NCBI RefSeq assembly: GCF_014640555.1
Contig: NZ_BMHE01000010.1
Span: 62,001 to 126,000, forward strand
Length of the DNA stretch: 64,000 nt
From: Paenibacillus marchantiophytorum
GTDB taxonomy: Bacteria; Bacillota; Bacilli; Paenibacillales; NBRC-103111
Direction of reading: 5' to 3'
Shown here: positions 29,104 through 36,075 of the stretch, piece after piece
Layout of the letters: every line of letters starts with the position of its first letter
Position numbering within the stretch: position 1 is the stretch's first letter
Translations under genes and position numbers: made by a program
The notes under the pieces: model-generated
The model's database searches: none
Told to the model about the DNA's origin: nothing
The model's input: the letters and a program-made list of their open reading frames with translations, nothing else

Positions 29104-29338
29104 GAGGAAGCTTTGTGCTTTGGATTGATCGATGGAGTCAAAAAGAAAATTTCTGAAACGGAGCTGGCTCAGAGGTTGTCACCTAGAAGTAAAAAAAGCT
29201 CATGGACTGAATTAAATAAAGAACGTGTCCGCCACCTCGAAAAGTTGGGGTTAATGAGAGACGAAGGAAGAAGGGTTCTTCCTATTATGGATCACAATTC
29301 TCTTAGGATAGATGAAGATATTGAACTAAGGCTAAAGG
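29095..29338 (+). pseudogene. Fragment of a YdeI/OmpD-associated family protein
   Basis: The frame NVEEALCFGLIDGVKKKI, then RLSPRSKKSSWTELNKERV and HLEKLGLMRDEGRRVLP, matches the central part of YdeI/OmpD-associated proteins (which read EEALCFGWIDG...RFSPRRPKSNWS...). The N-terminal third is absent. At about 29338 it runs into an HNH fragment in another frame. Two unrelated gene pieces have been joined. Confidence 0.65.
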
Positions 29339-29339
29339 A

Positions 29340-29576
29340 GGAAAAGAATGCATCGCTTGCGGTTTTGATTTCGAGGTTTTCTATGGACAAGTTGGACATG
29401 GTTTTATTCAAGTACACCATTTGGTGCCTTTGCATTCTATTAGAAAAACATATAAATTACACCCTATTAAAGACTTGAGACCCGTATGTGCTAATTGTCA
29501 TGCTATCATTCACAAGCATAAGCCGGAGCTTAGTATTGAAGAGTTATGTAACATGATAAATGCCTGTAAAATTTAA
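29340..29576 (+). pseudogene. C-terminal fragment of an HNH endonuclease
   Basis: From 29340 the frame reads GKECIACGFDFEVFYGQ, then VHHLVPLHSI and DLRPVCANCHAIIHK, with the two CxxC knuckles and the HH...N...H of an HNH nuclease (McrA-like). It ends at a TAA at 29574. There is no start codon or upstream domain in this frame; it is spliced to the YdeI-like fragment one base out of phase. Probably inactive, although the catalytic motif is complete. Confidence 0.72.
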
Positions 29577-29678
29577 TTTATTGAATCAGCCGCATAAACC
29601 AATCTCCTTAATATTTTTCTGTTTGGATAGCTGAACAAGTCTATAAGTCATTGATAAATTAATAGAGGATGATCTATT

Positions 29679-30134
29679 TTGAAATTTGAAGAAGAATATC
29701 CCTCGCTGGAATCGTTCTGTAGAGCAGTAATTTTGTTCGGCAGAAACAGCGCATCGTATAAATTTTCCATGGAAAAATCTTTAATCTAATTAATCCCAAG
29801 TGGTAAGTCCTTCATCACTTTGGAAGAATTAGCTGTTCCCTTTTCTAATAATATAATTGAACACTTGAAGCTCAATGATAAACAAACCACTTCCCAATCG
29901 AGTATTATGCTTAATGCTTGTCGGCAATTCATAGCTGAAGATATTACCCATGAGCAACTGATCCAGCAAACTGTAAAATATGGATTTGTAAATGTGCTGG
30001 ATGCATTTCATGTAGTGAACCAGGGGGATATCCCTGTTAAATTTTTCGAAAATGACAGGAAGGCAAAGCAAAAGGGTATTGTCATAACAGATGACTTGTT
30101 CAAATTACAGGAAACCAATTCTTTGGGAAGCTGA
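29679..30134 (+). pseudogene. Broken gene of unknown family, upstream of a nuclease relic
   Basis: From TTG 29679 (GAGG upstream) the frame reads 36 codons, stops at TAA 29787-29789, then continues in the same frame to 30134: LFGRNSASYKFSMEKSLI, then SFITLEELAVPFSNNIIEHL, and NVLDAFHVVNQGDIPVKFF. The product is helical and without signal peptide. It may be the N-terminal part of an HNH-associated protein, but I cannot name the family. The internal stop and the abrupt end mark it as decayed. Confidence 0.5.
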
Positions 30135-30759
30135 CCGAGATTGAACCCGATGGATCAGAGGGAGTCCCTCGAATTTACTATCTGCACGAGTTGGAGAGCT
30201 CCGTAATAATTAATAAAGTCGTGGAAGAGCTAAAGATTTCTTCCCGCGCAATGGACAAGCGTGTGCTGTTAAATCTAATCGCAGATATGTTGGAGAAGAA
30301 GAAATCCGGAGATTATCGAGTTATTGATGAGGTAGAGCTCTTGGCTCTGCAAGAGGGGTTAGCTAACCATAAACTGGCTTCGGTTCAGCATGTGAAACTC
30401 CAACGTCCAGATATCGCAATTGAAATAACTGTGCCTGATATCGGCACAAAAGTACTGCTATTTGACCCTAAATATAAGCTGCAAAGTGAAATGAGCCCTA
30501 ATATAGTCTAGTCGAAGAAGATGAGAATAAGAATGAAACGGGAAAACCGAAAAAGGTAGATATCGATAAAATGCACGCTTATCGAGATTCAATGCGCGAT
30601 GGAATGAATAATCCAGTCATTCAATACGTGGCAATCCTTTATCCAGGAAAAACTGTCAATTACACGGCTGGATTAACTGCAGTTAGGGCATATCCAAATG
30701 AAGACGAGAAATTAGGGATGACTTTAATTGAAGTATTGAAAATGGAGATTAATCGTTGA
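30098..30759 (+). pseudogene. Frameshifted PD-(D/E)XK nuclease of the DUF2357/McrBC-associated type
   Basis: Frame 1 (30098-30511) gives GNQFFGKLTEIEPDG, a helical part and then RPDIAIEITVP ... LLFDPKYKL, a PD-(D/E)XK core. A stop at 30509-30511 is followed one base out of frame by VDIDKMHAYRDSMRDG and YVAILYPGKTVNY (to 30759), the characteristic end of the PF04411-type nuclease domain of DUF2357 proteins, which often partner McrB-like GTPases in defence loci. The upstream DUF2357 part is absent. Nuclease residues are kept, so one base change would rejoin the domain. Confidence 0.65.
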
Positions 30760-30976
30760 AATATGGAATTTAGTAGATACAAAGAATTTTCAATTCAAGG
30801 ATAATCGAGGTAATTTTTTTAAAGAATATGGGGATGTAGATGAAGAAACGAAGCTATTAGCTCGATTGATTGCCATATTTATTCCTATTTTGATAATGTT
30901 GCAGGCAATTGATGATAGAGATGAAAAGTTGGTTGATGAAGCAAAAGCGAACATAAAACGTGCTCTCGCTGATTAA
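30758..30976 (+). pseudogene. Orphan reading frame after the nuclease relic
   Basis: An open stretch of 72 codons starting EIWNLVDTKNF and ending ANIKRALAD, with no ATG, GTG or TTG near its start. A hydrophobic helix (LLARLIAIFIPILIML) lies in the middle. Probably the tail of another deleted gene. Not recognised. Confidence 0.35.
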
Positions 30977-31043
30977 GAAATGTCATTACGCTAACGGATA
31001 CGTTTGTTGATAGGGATCTCTTTATAAATAGTTTGTTAGAAGT

Positions 31044-31114
31044 ACTTCAAATCTTATTTGTAAATCGGGATTTCTACTCTAAAACACCACTTCAAAACTT
31101 AATTTGTAAATCGA
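31044..31114. repeat. Two direct repeats resembling TnsB sites at a Tn7-like end
   Basis: 31044-31070 and 31089-31114 share ACTTCAAA..CTTA and ATTTGTAAATCG, 45 bp apart, in the same orientation, and stand directly in front of tnsA relic 2. Tn7-like ends carry arrays of about 20-bp TnsB sites next to tnsA, so this is probably a remnant of the transposon end. Relic 1 at 16.2 kb lacks these repeats. Confidence 0.5.
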
Positions 31115-31166
31115 TTTTATATAGGAAATGATCTTTTTGGCTAAATTGTATAGTACCAAGATGTAT

Positions 31167-31232
31167 AGGACTGTTGTTGTCCTTAGTCAGCAGTTGCGTT
31201 CACTCCATTGGGTGAACGCCTATTTTATTTTA
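31167..31232 (+). ncRNA. Structured leader of tnsA relic 2
   Basis: Hairpin 1 AGGAC...GTCCT (31167-31183) has a loop different from relic 1; hairpin 2 GCGTTCAC...GTGAACGC (31196-31219) is followed by TATTTTATTTT. The segment TAGTACCAAG upstream and the stretch between hairpins are also shared with 16237-16314. Confidence 0.5.
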
Positions 31233-31245
31233 GTGGGAATGAAGG

Positions 31246-31434
31246 ATGAGTAGAGGTAGTGCTATTCACAAAACGCAGATGATGAATAGACTTAAGGACG
31301 GTAGAGGTCAAGGATATGGAAAGGATTACAAGCCTTTCATTCAAGCAAGTGACAACAAAGCACCTTCGGAAGGATATCTTATTAGGGAATTAGGGTGAAA
31401 GACTGGTAGAATACACCACACGCTTTCTAATAAA
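31246..31434 (+). pseudogene. Broken tnsA, relic 2 (5' part only)
   Basis: From ATG 31246 the frame matches relic 1 codon for codon (GRGQGYGKDYKPFIQASDN, then APSEGYLIRELG) until TGA at 31396-31398 replaces the Trp codon of relic 1. Homology continues to about 31434 and stops abruptly at an IS6-like end. The ribosome site GAAGG is kept. The two copies have different disabling mutations, so they decayed independently. Confidence 0.75.
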
Positions 31435-31436
31435 GA

Positions 31437-31735
31437 GGTTGTGGTGCAAAACTCTAATTCATGATAATGTAACTGATAATAATGAAGTCATGGGATTGGA
31501 GCAACTTAGCTTATCGAGACATCGTAGAAATAATGAGCGAGCGGGGATTAGATATTTCCCTACGACAATCATGAGATAGGTCCATGAGCTTGGGCCCGAA
31601 ATAGACAAACGAATCCGCCCCTATTTAAGACCCACAAATGATTCGTACAGAACGAACGAAATCCGTGTGGAACAGGGGAAAAGCTGGGAGAATTATATTA
31701 TCATCGACATGCTTACTTTTTCGTGCAGAAAATGC
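31437..31735 (+). mobile_element. Remnant of an IS6-family insertion sequence
   Basis: Begins with an IS6-type end (GTGGTGCAAAACTCTAA). Coding traces in two frames: LAYRDIVEIMSERGLDIS (31508-31561), then TTIMR, a stop in place of Trp, VHELGPEIDKRIRPYL and RPTNDSYR (31565-31660), which are landmark segments of IS6/IS240 transposases. The first DDE Asp region reads RTNEIRV, with Asn where the family has Asp. Inserted into tnsA relic 2; the right end is not recognisable. Confidence 0.7.
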
Positions 31736-31788
31736 AAGGTGTTCATTTTATATCTGCTATAAAATTTATTTAGAAAGGAGGGAACACG

Positions 31789-32637
31789 ATGGATTGGTTG
31801 GAGAGGATGAATAGCGCCATGGATTATATCGAAACCAATTTGGCGGACAATATCTCATATGATGAAATAGCGCGGAGAGCCTGTTGCTCTACTTATCATT
31901 TTCAAAGAATGTTTCCGTTTATTACTGGAGTATCGTTATCTGAGTACATTCGGCGTCGACGGTTGACATTAGCAGCATTTGAACTGCAAACAACAGATGT
32001 AAAGGTTATTGATGTAGCTATGAAATATGGATATGATTCGCCAGAAGCGTTTGCACGGGCGTTTAAGAATCTTCATGGGATCGTACCGATATCTGCACGC
32101 GTTACAGGCGTTTCTCTAAAAGCCTATCCTCGAATGTCCTTTCATATTTCAATTAAAGGAGATGTCGAAATGAATTACCGTATCGAATCAAAAGGGCCTT
32201 TTGGGATGTTTGGAGCTTATGGTCTGGTCAATTCCGATCCCCAAAAAGTATATGCTGAAGTTGCTCAATTCCGTCAACAATGTGATGTAGATGGCAGTGT
32301 TGAAGGGATGAATGGATTACTGGGACGCTTTAGTAACACCATCTTGCACGCTGCCTTATATGATCATACTGGAACATCTTTTAAATACATGGTGAGTTAT
32401 TTTTTGCCAAAAGGGCTTGAAATTCCGGAGAGATTTACAAAACTTTCTGTCCCGGCATTAACGTGGGCGATTTTCCCGGAACCGCAATGTGATTTAATAA
32501 AGTTATGGGGACGGATTTATTCCGAATGGTTTCCGACATCGGAATACGAACAGGTTGAAGGCCCTAGCTTCGAAATGTATTATGGAACGGCAGGATATGT
32601 TACTGGGGAGATTTGGATTCCGGTGAAGAAAAAATAA
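31789..32637 (+). CDS. AraC-family regulator with GyrI-like effector domain
   Basis: 282 residues. Two HTH motifs of the AraC domain occupy residues 8-105 (YDEIARRACCSTYHFQRMF and DVAMKYGYDSPEAFARAF). The C-terminal ~155 residues form a GyrI/Rob-type small-molecule-binding domain with the usual Glu/Trp-rich end (LIKLWGRIYSEWFPTSEYEQ). AAAGGAGGG 8 bases before ATG. Such proteins respond to drugs or other lipophilic compounds. Target unknown; no transporter gene is adjacent. Confidence 0.9.
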   Translation: MDWLERMNSAMDYIETNLADNISYDEIARRACCSTYHFQRMFPFITGVSLSEYIRRRRLTLAAFELQTTDVKVIDVAMKYGYDSPEAFARAFKNLHGIVPISARVTGVSLKAYPRMSFHISIKGDVEMNYRIESKGPFGMFGAYGLVNSDPQKVYAEVAQFRQQCDVDGSVEGMNGLLGRFSNTILHAALYDHTGTSFKYMVSYFLPKGLEIPERFTKLSVPALTWAIFPEPQCDLIKLWGRIYSEWFPTSEYEQVEGPSFEMYYGTAGYVTGEIWIPVKKK

Positions 32638-32667
32638 CTTGTTACTTCATGCGGCACGCTTCTGTTT

Positions 32668-32812
32668 CTCATTGGGCACCCGTCGTACTACCTAAAATTC
32701 GGTTTCGAACTAGCGAGACCACACGGCTTTGAACTATAGTAATTCGATGTGCCGAACGAGGTGTTTATGGTGAACATACTTTGTCAGAACGCCGGAATCA
32801 AAGGAGAGCGCC
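32668..32812 (+). pseudogene. C-terminal fragment of a GNAT acetyltransferase
   Basis: The frame from 32668 reads LIGHPSYYLKFGFELARPHG, then after a TAG and a TAA it continues in the same frame FDVPNEVFMVNIL. This is the GHP.YY.KFGF...VP.EVFM signature of YhbS-type GNAT enzymes. The N-terminal acetyl-CoA site is missing. Confidence 0.6.
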
Positions 32813-32845
32813 CGCAAGGTTGTGGGCGTTCTTTTTCTTTTTTCA
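32806..32845 (+). terminator. Intrinsic terminator
   Basis: AGCGCCCGCAA and TTGTGGGCGTT form a stem followed by a long T-rich tract to 32843. It probably ended the GNAT gene that is now a fragment. Confidence 0.75.
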
Positions 32846-32998
32846 TAGGCAGGCATTTGCTCAAACGCAAATCTAGGTAATGCGCTAACGGAAACGCTAG
32901 TTGAATAAATGTAACATGAATGAAATCTTATTTTCATCTGTCTTTAATGAATCAAGCCTATAATAAAACTGACCCCCTTTAAAATATAAATAATTATG

Positions 32999-33030
32999 GC
33001 CCACAGCCCGTTGCTGTGGGTCACTTTTTT
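32999..33030 (+). terminator. Intrinsic terminator
   Basis: CCCACAGC and GCTGTGGG enclose a short loop (CCGTT) and are followed by TCACTTTTTT. No intact gene ends immediately upstream. Confidence 0.75.
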
Positions 33031-33162
33031 GTTCATTGAACTAAAGGGAGGAGAGTTTAACAATAGTTGTTCTTTACCAATCTAATCTTAATTAAATGAA
33101 AATAAGGAGTTCTTCATATGGTTTTTCCTATCCAGATTTGGGACATGAATCGGCAGCCTCGT

Positions 33163-33194
33163 TGAAGTAAACGGGAGTTTAGTGAATAGTCTGC
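33163..33194 (+). repeat. Dispersed repeat end (GAAGTAAACGGGAG type), copy A
   Basis: TTGAAGTAAACGGGAGTTTA resembles the AAGTAACGGGCAG segment at 33836 and 38321. The surrounding 32846-33289 interval holds no intact gene; a 15-codon frame at 33118 with a good ribosome site and a 26-codon frame at 33195 are the only short frames seen. Confidence 0.35.
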
Positions 33195-33289
33195 ATGAAA
33201 GAAAGTTATAAAATGGAAACTTCTTACTTATTTGCTGCGTCTAATTTATTAGAGTTAGAAAAGGGACTAATGTAAAGGAGGAATAATCC

Positions 33290-33745
33290 ATGATTAAGTT
33301 AGTTCGTGCCGTATTCTTACTGTTAATCACCGTACAGATTTTAACGGCTTGTTCAAAAGATACCACTACGACAACAAAAAGTATTATTTATGAAAATGAG
33401 AAGTATAAATTCGGCCTTACGTTACCATCCAATTGGCGTGGCAATTATGATGTTGTTGAACTCAAGCATGAAGATATTGTGGCCTTCAGATTTATCACAA
33501 AGGTTGGAAAGGGCGAATTATTTAGAGTTGAAGTTTGGCCTAAAGAACAATGGGAAACCAAAGGGATCGAACTGGCCAAGCTTATTCGCATTTCAAAAAT
33601 TGGTGAGCTAAGTGATTTTGTTTATGCATTTGACACCCCAACGGATGTGCAATACGATCCCAACAATCAGATAGATAAAGAACAATACACCTTGTTGGAA
33701 AAAGATGTTGAACAGATAAAAGTTAGATTTGAAGTTAAGAAATAA
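33290..33745 (+). CDS. Small secreted lipoprotein of unknown function
   Basis: 151 residues. Signal peptide with lipobox LTAC (Cys 21), then a Thr-rich spacer and a folded domain with YKFGLTLPSNWRGNY, the PsbP-like start seen in many small lipoproteins. AAAGGAGG lies 8 bases before ATG. Monocistronic by position. Function unknown. Confidence 0.75.
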   Translation: MIKLVRAVFLLLITVQILTACSKDTTTTTKSIIYENEKYKFGLTLPSNWRGNYDVVELKHEDIVAFRFITKVGKGELFRVEVWPKEQWETKGIELAKLIRISKIGELSDFVYAFDTPTDVQYDPNNQIDKEQYTLLEKDVEQIKVRFEVKK

Positions 33746-33782
33746 TCCTACAAATTTTTCTATCAGGGTGTATTCAATACGC

Positions 33783-33860
33783 AGCTAACGATGAACGATA
33801 GCTTGCTTCGCGGCAGCTCCTCTTTTGTTTATTAAAGTAACGGGCAGAATACTTCCACTA
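33783..33860 (+). repeat. Dispersed intergenic repeat, copy B
   Basis: Runs from GCTAACGATGAACGATAGC to AAGTAACGGGCAG with TTCGCGGCAGCTCC in the middle. The 38268-38345 element has the same order (GATCGTCAGC, CGCGCAG, AAGTAACGGGCAG). Likely a short non-coding mobile or REP-like element. Confidence 0.5.
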
Positions 33861-33929
33861 TATGGTATTATTAAAGGTACAACAATTGCATTTAAAAAAA
33901 ATTATCTCTCTTAATTTAAAGGAGTTTTT

Positions 33930-34403
33930 ATGAAAGTTGTGAACGCTATAAAGGATGATCTGAACGTATGGTTGGAACTGGCCTGTGAAGTTGAGTACTT
34001 ATTTGGTCCTATGGTAAGTGATCCAAAATTTATTCAGGCAATAGAGAAAAATATTAATCAATGCAGTGCATTTTGTGTGAGGGAAAACGATGGATTGCCA
34101 GGATCACGCTTACTCGGTGGAGTTTTATTTTCTTCAGCAGGTGCCCCAAGCTACAAGATTGGGTGGCTAGCTGTTTCATCTCGAGCGAGAAACAAAGGTA
34201 TAGCAACGGAACTACTAAGAAATATATTGAAACTTGTTGATGTCCCAGCAGAAGTATCAGTTATTACATTTGGCGATGAAATTCCAGACGGACGACCTGC
34301 AAGGAAGTTATATCAGAAGTTCGGATTTGTGCCTCAAGAGGAGTCAATTCCAAATGGTCCTGAAGGTAGGAGTCGTCAAAAATTCAAACTGCTTATTAAA
34401 TAG
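33930..34403 (+). CDS. GNAT-family N-acetyltransferase
   Basis: 157 residues. The acetyl-CoA pyrophosphate-binding motif is VSSRARNKGIATELL (about 91-105, R-x-x-G-x-A type), followed by KLYQKFGFVPQEE near the end, as in single-domain GNATs. AAAGGAG precedes ATG by 7 bases. Substrate unknown. Confidence 0.85.
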   Translation: MKVVNAIKDDLNVWLELACEVEYLFGPMVSDPKFIQAIEKNINQCSAFCVRENDGLPGSRLLGGVLFSSAGAPSYKIGWLAVSSRARNKGIATELLRNILKLVDVPAEVSVITFGDEIPDGRPARKLYQKFGFVPQEESIPNGPEGRSRQKFKLLIK

Positions 34404-34836
34404 AGGCTTAAACTGCGTTAGCACAACAGACAACTTAAGCGTTAAGATTAAACCCTTCCAATTCTAGCAGAGCTAGAGATAACTTACATCGCCTGTGGCC
34501 ACGTGGGATACTCACAGTGGAGAAATGCAACAATTAGGCACGAAATATTTGGCAGATCAAAATAAAGATAAATATTATATGAGGAGTCTTTACTATAATA
34601 GTTCACCTGTAACTGAAAATGGGAATTATCTTGGTTTTTTAATTACTAATGTATCAAAGAAGCCCAGCATGGGGCTTCTTTTTATTTACATTAATTAGGG
34701 AGTACCGGGATCTGTTCCTCTTGTAACATTTAATAATTCTGAAGTATAGCCGGAGAGACCAAAAGCCTCAAATTCTTGGGTACCAGTAGGTCTAATCCAG
34801 AACTTTACAGAATGAACATCTTATGTTTTTAGGCGA
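34404..34836. other. Gene-poor stretch with one terminator
   Basis: No intact gene seen. A frame from GTG 34495 encodes a short hydrophilic sequence that reads straight through a strong intrinsic terminator (AAGAAGCCC/GGGCTTCTT, 34657-34680, then TTTATTT), so its end is not natural. On the minus strand 34703-34815 keeps an open frame (KFWIRPTGTQEFEAFG) of unknown origin, without a start. Confidence 0.5.
34657..34686 (+). terminator. Intrinsic terminator
   Basis: AAGAAGCCC (34657-34665) and GGGCTTCTT (34672-34680), loop AGCATG, then TTTATTT. Confidence 0.8.
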
Positions 34837-35106
34837 ATGGAGCCTTCATCCTCATCTTCTAATTTGCTGCCTCTTGCCATCAATAGCCGTTCAGCCGAGT
34901 TTTCCTCACCTTCATCTCCCCTCACGGTTCGTGCCCAACACGTCGGAATTGAAGTTCAGGCTGGATTTAATCCTAATTTACTCGGTGAGATCGTTCGGGC
35001 GCTAGATTTAGATGAGCCTTACAAGTGTATGGAGGAAGAAGTCCAAAGTCGTATGGAAGCTAGTCATGATTCGTTGGTGAGAGGTTCGCCTACCGAAAAA
35101 AAATAA
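34837..35106 (+). pseudogene. Remnant of an IS66 accessory gene (TnpA-like C-terminus)
   Basis: The frame contains PLTVRAQHVGIEVQAGFNP followed by LLGEIVRAL, the conserved C-terminus of IS66 TnpA accessory proteins (VxxGxxxIEVKPGFDxxLLxEVVRAL). The N-terminal HTH-like half is not recognisable and the last ~30 codons do not match. No IS66 transposase or TnpB is nearby. Confidence 0.5.
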
Positions 35107-35390
35107 GTCATTTGAAAAAGACGCGAAGGCCTGATGCTATGCGGTTTTTTTCAAGGTAAGGCCGATTCTTTCATTATTCTTTTATTTGACTGTATTACAC
35201 TTACATTAGAACGTTATTATTCCGTCCGCTGTTCATATTTTGAGGGATAGAACCGTTATGATCAAGTTGATTTCGTCTAGGTAGGACATGGCAATGGAAT
35301 GAATAAGGGCTCTCAGAACCGCTTTACGGGATTCGAGGTTTTCGTAGCCCTTTAATGAACGGAAAATTGAATGTACGAGGGGAATCAGCC

Positions 35391-35999
35391 ATGAAAAGAA
35401 CAATCATTGGAACAACAACTTTAGGATTATTGGTGGGAGTCGTAGCGGGGGCGGGCATCATGCTCAATGATACGGCGCACGATTCCGTTAAGCAGGCAAT
35501 CGGGCAAGGTGCTACGAGCAATGCGGCTGCAGCTGGCGTAGGTGGTACTACGGCAGTCAATGTGTCTAGCATGGATCTGGACGCAGCGATTCAGGCTGTG
35601 CAATCTCATCGCGCTGCTATGCTGGAAACACAGCTGAAAGACCAAATGGATTCAATAAAAAAGCGGAATGAGGACATCGCCGGATTGAACGATACACTGG
35701 CGAAGGTGATCGCACTGCAATCAGGAAATGCTCCCTATACGTTGGCAGCAGAATTAAAAACGAAATTGCAGCAAGCAGGGGCTAAGTACGCTTCCAAAGC
35801 GACCTTAACTGCTGACGAATTGAAAGCAACGATAGATGAGATAAAAGGTATAATCGACTCGTTAAATAACTCTCAGCAGATGGATATGCTCAGAATGCAA
35901 AGTTTAACCAACAAGCGCAACGAAGGTTTTGAGACTATAACCAATTCAATCAAGAAAATGCAAGAATCCAGAAGCTCAAACATCGGAAATATGAGATAA
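35391..35999 (+). CDS. Secreted or membrane-anchored helical protein of unknown function
   Basis: 202 residues starting MKRTIIGTT with GAGGGG upstream (a longer frame from 35355 has no ribosome site). A Gly/Val-rich hydrophobic segment (about 6-25) may be a signal anchor. After a Gly/Ala linker the rest is almost all amphipathic helix (two blocks, about 70-115 and 145-200) ending ESRSSNIGNMR. The tail resembles filament or coiled-coil secreted proteins in composition. Family not recognised. Followed by a terminator and then the PrsW gene. Confidence 0.65.
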   Translation: MKRTIIGTTTLGLLVGVVAGAGIMLNDTAHDSVKQAIGQGATSNAAAAGVGGTTAVNVSSMDLDAAIQAVQSHRAAMLETQLKDQMDSIKKRNEDIAGLNDTLAKVIALQSGNAPYTLAAELKTKLQQAGAKYASKATLTADELKATIDEIKGIIDSLNNSQQMDMLRMQSLTNKRNEGFETITNSIKKMQESRSSNIGNMR

Positions 36000-36021
36000 T
36001 AGAATATTAGGTAACGTAAAT

Positions 36022-36053
36022 AACAGGAATCCGCCGGGGCGGGTTCCTGTTTT
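36022..36053 (+). terminator. Intrinsic terminator after the helical secreted protein
   Basis: ACAGGAATCC (36023-36032) pairs with GGGTTCCTGT (36041-36050), with T's after it. Confidence 0.75.
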
Positions 36054-36075
36054 CTACAAGGAGAGATCGTAACTG

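Noticed and set aside
16326..31434. A complete, active Tn7-like transposon
   Set aside because: Both tnsA copies are broken and no tnsB, tnsC, tnsD/tniQ or Cas genes are recognisable in between.
34495..34698. 67-codon frame from GTG
   Set aside because: Its last third reads through a strong intrinsic terminator, so the end is accidental; no ribosome site and no known family.
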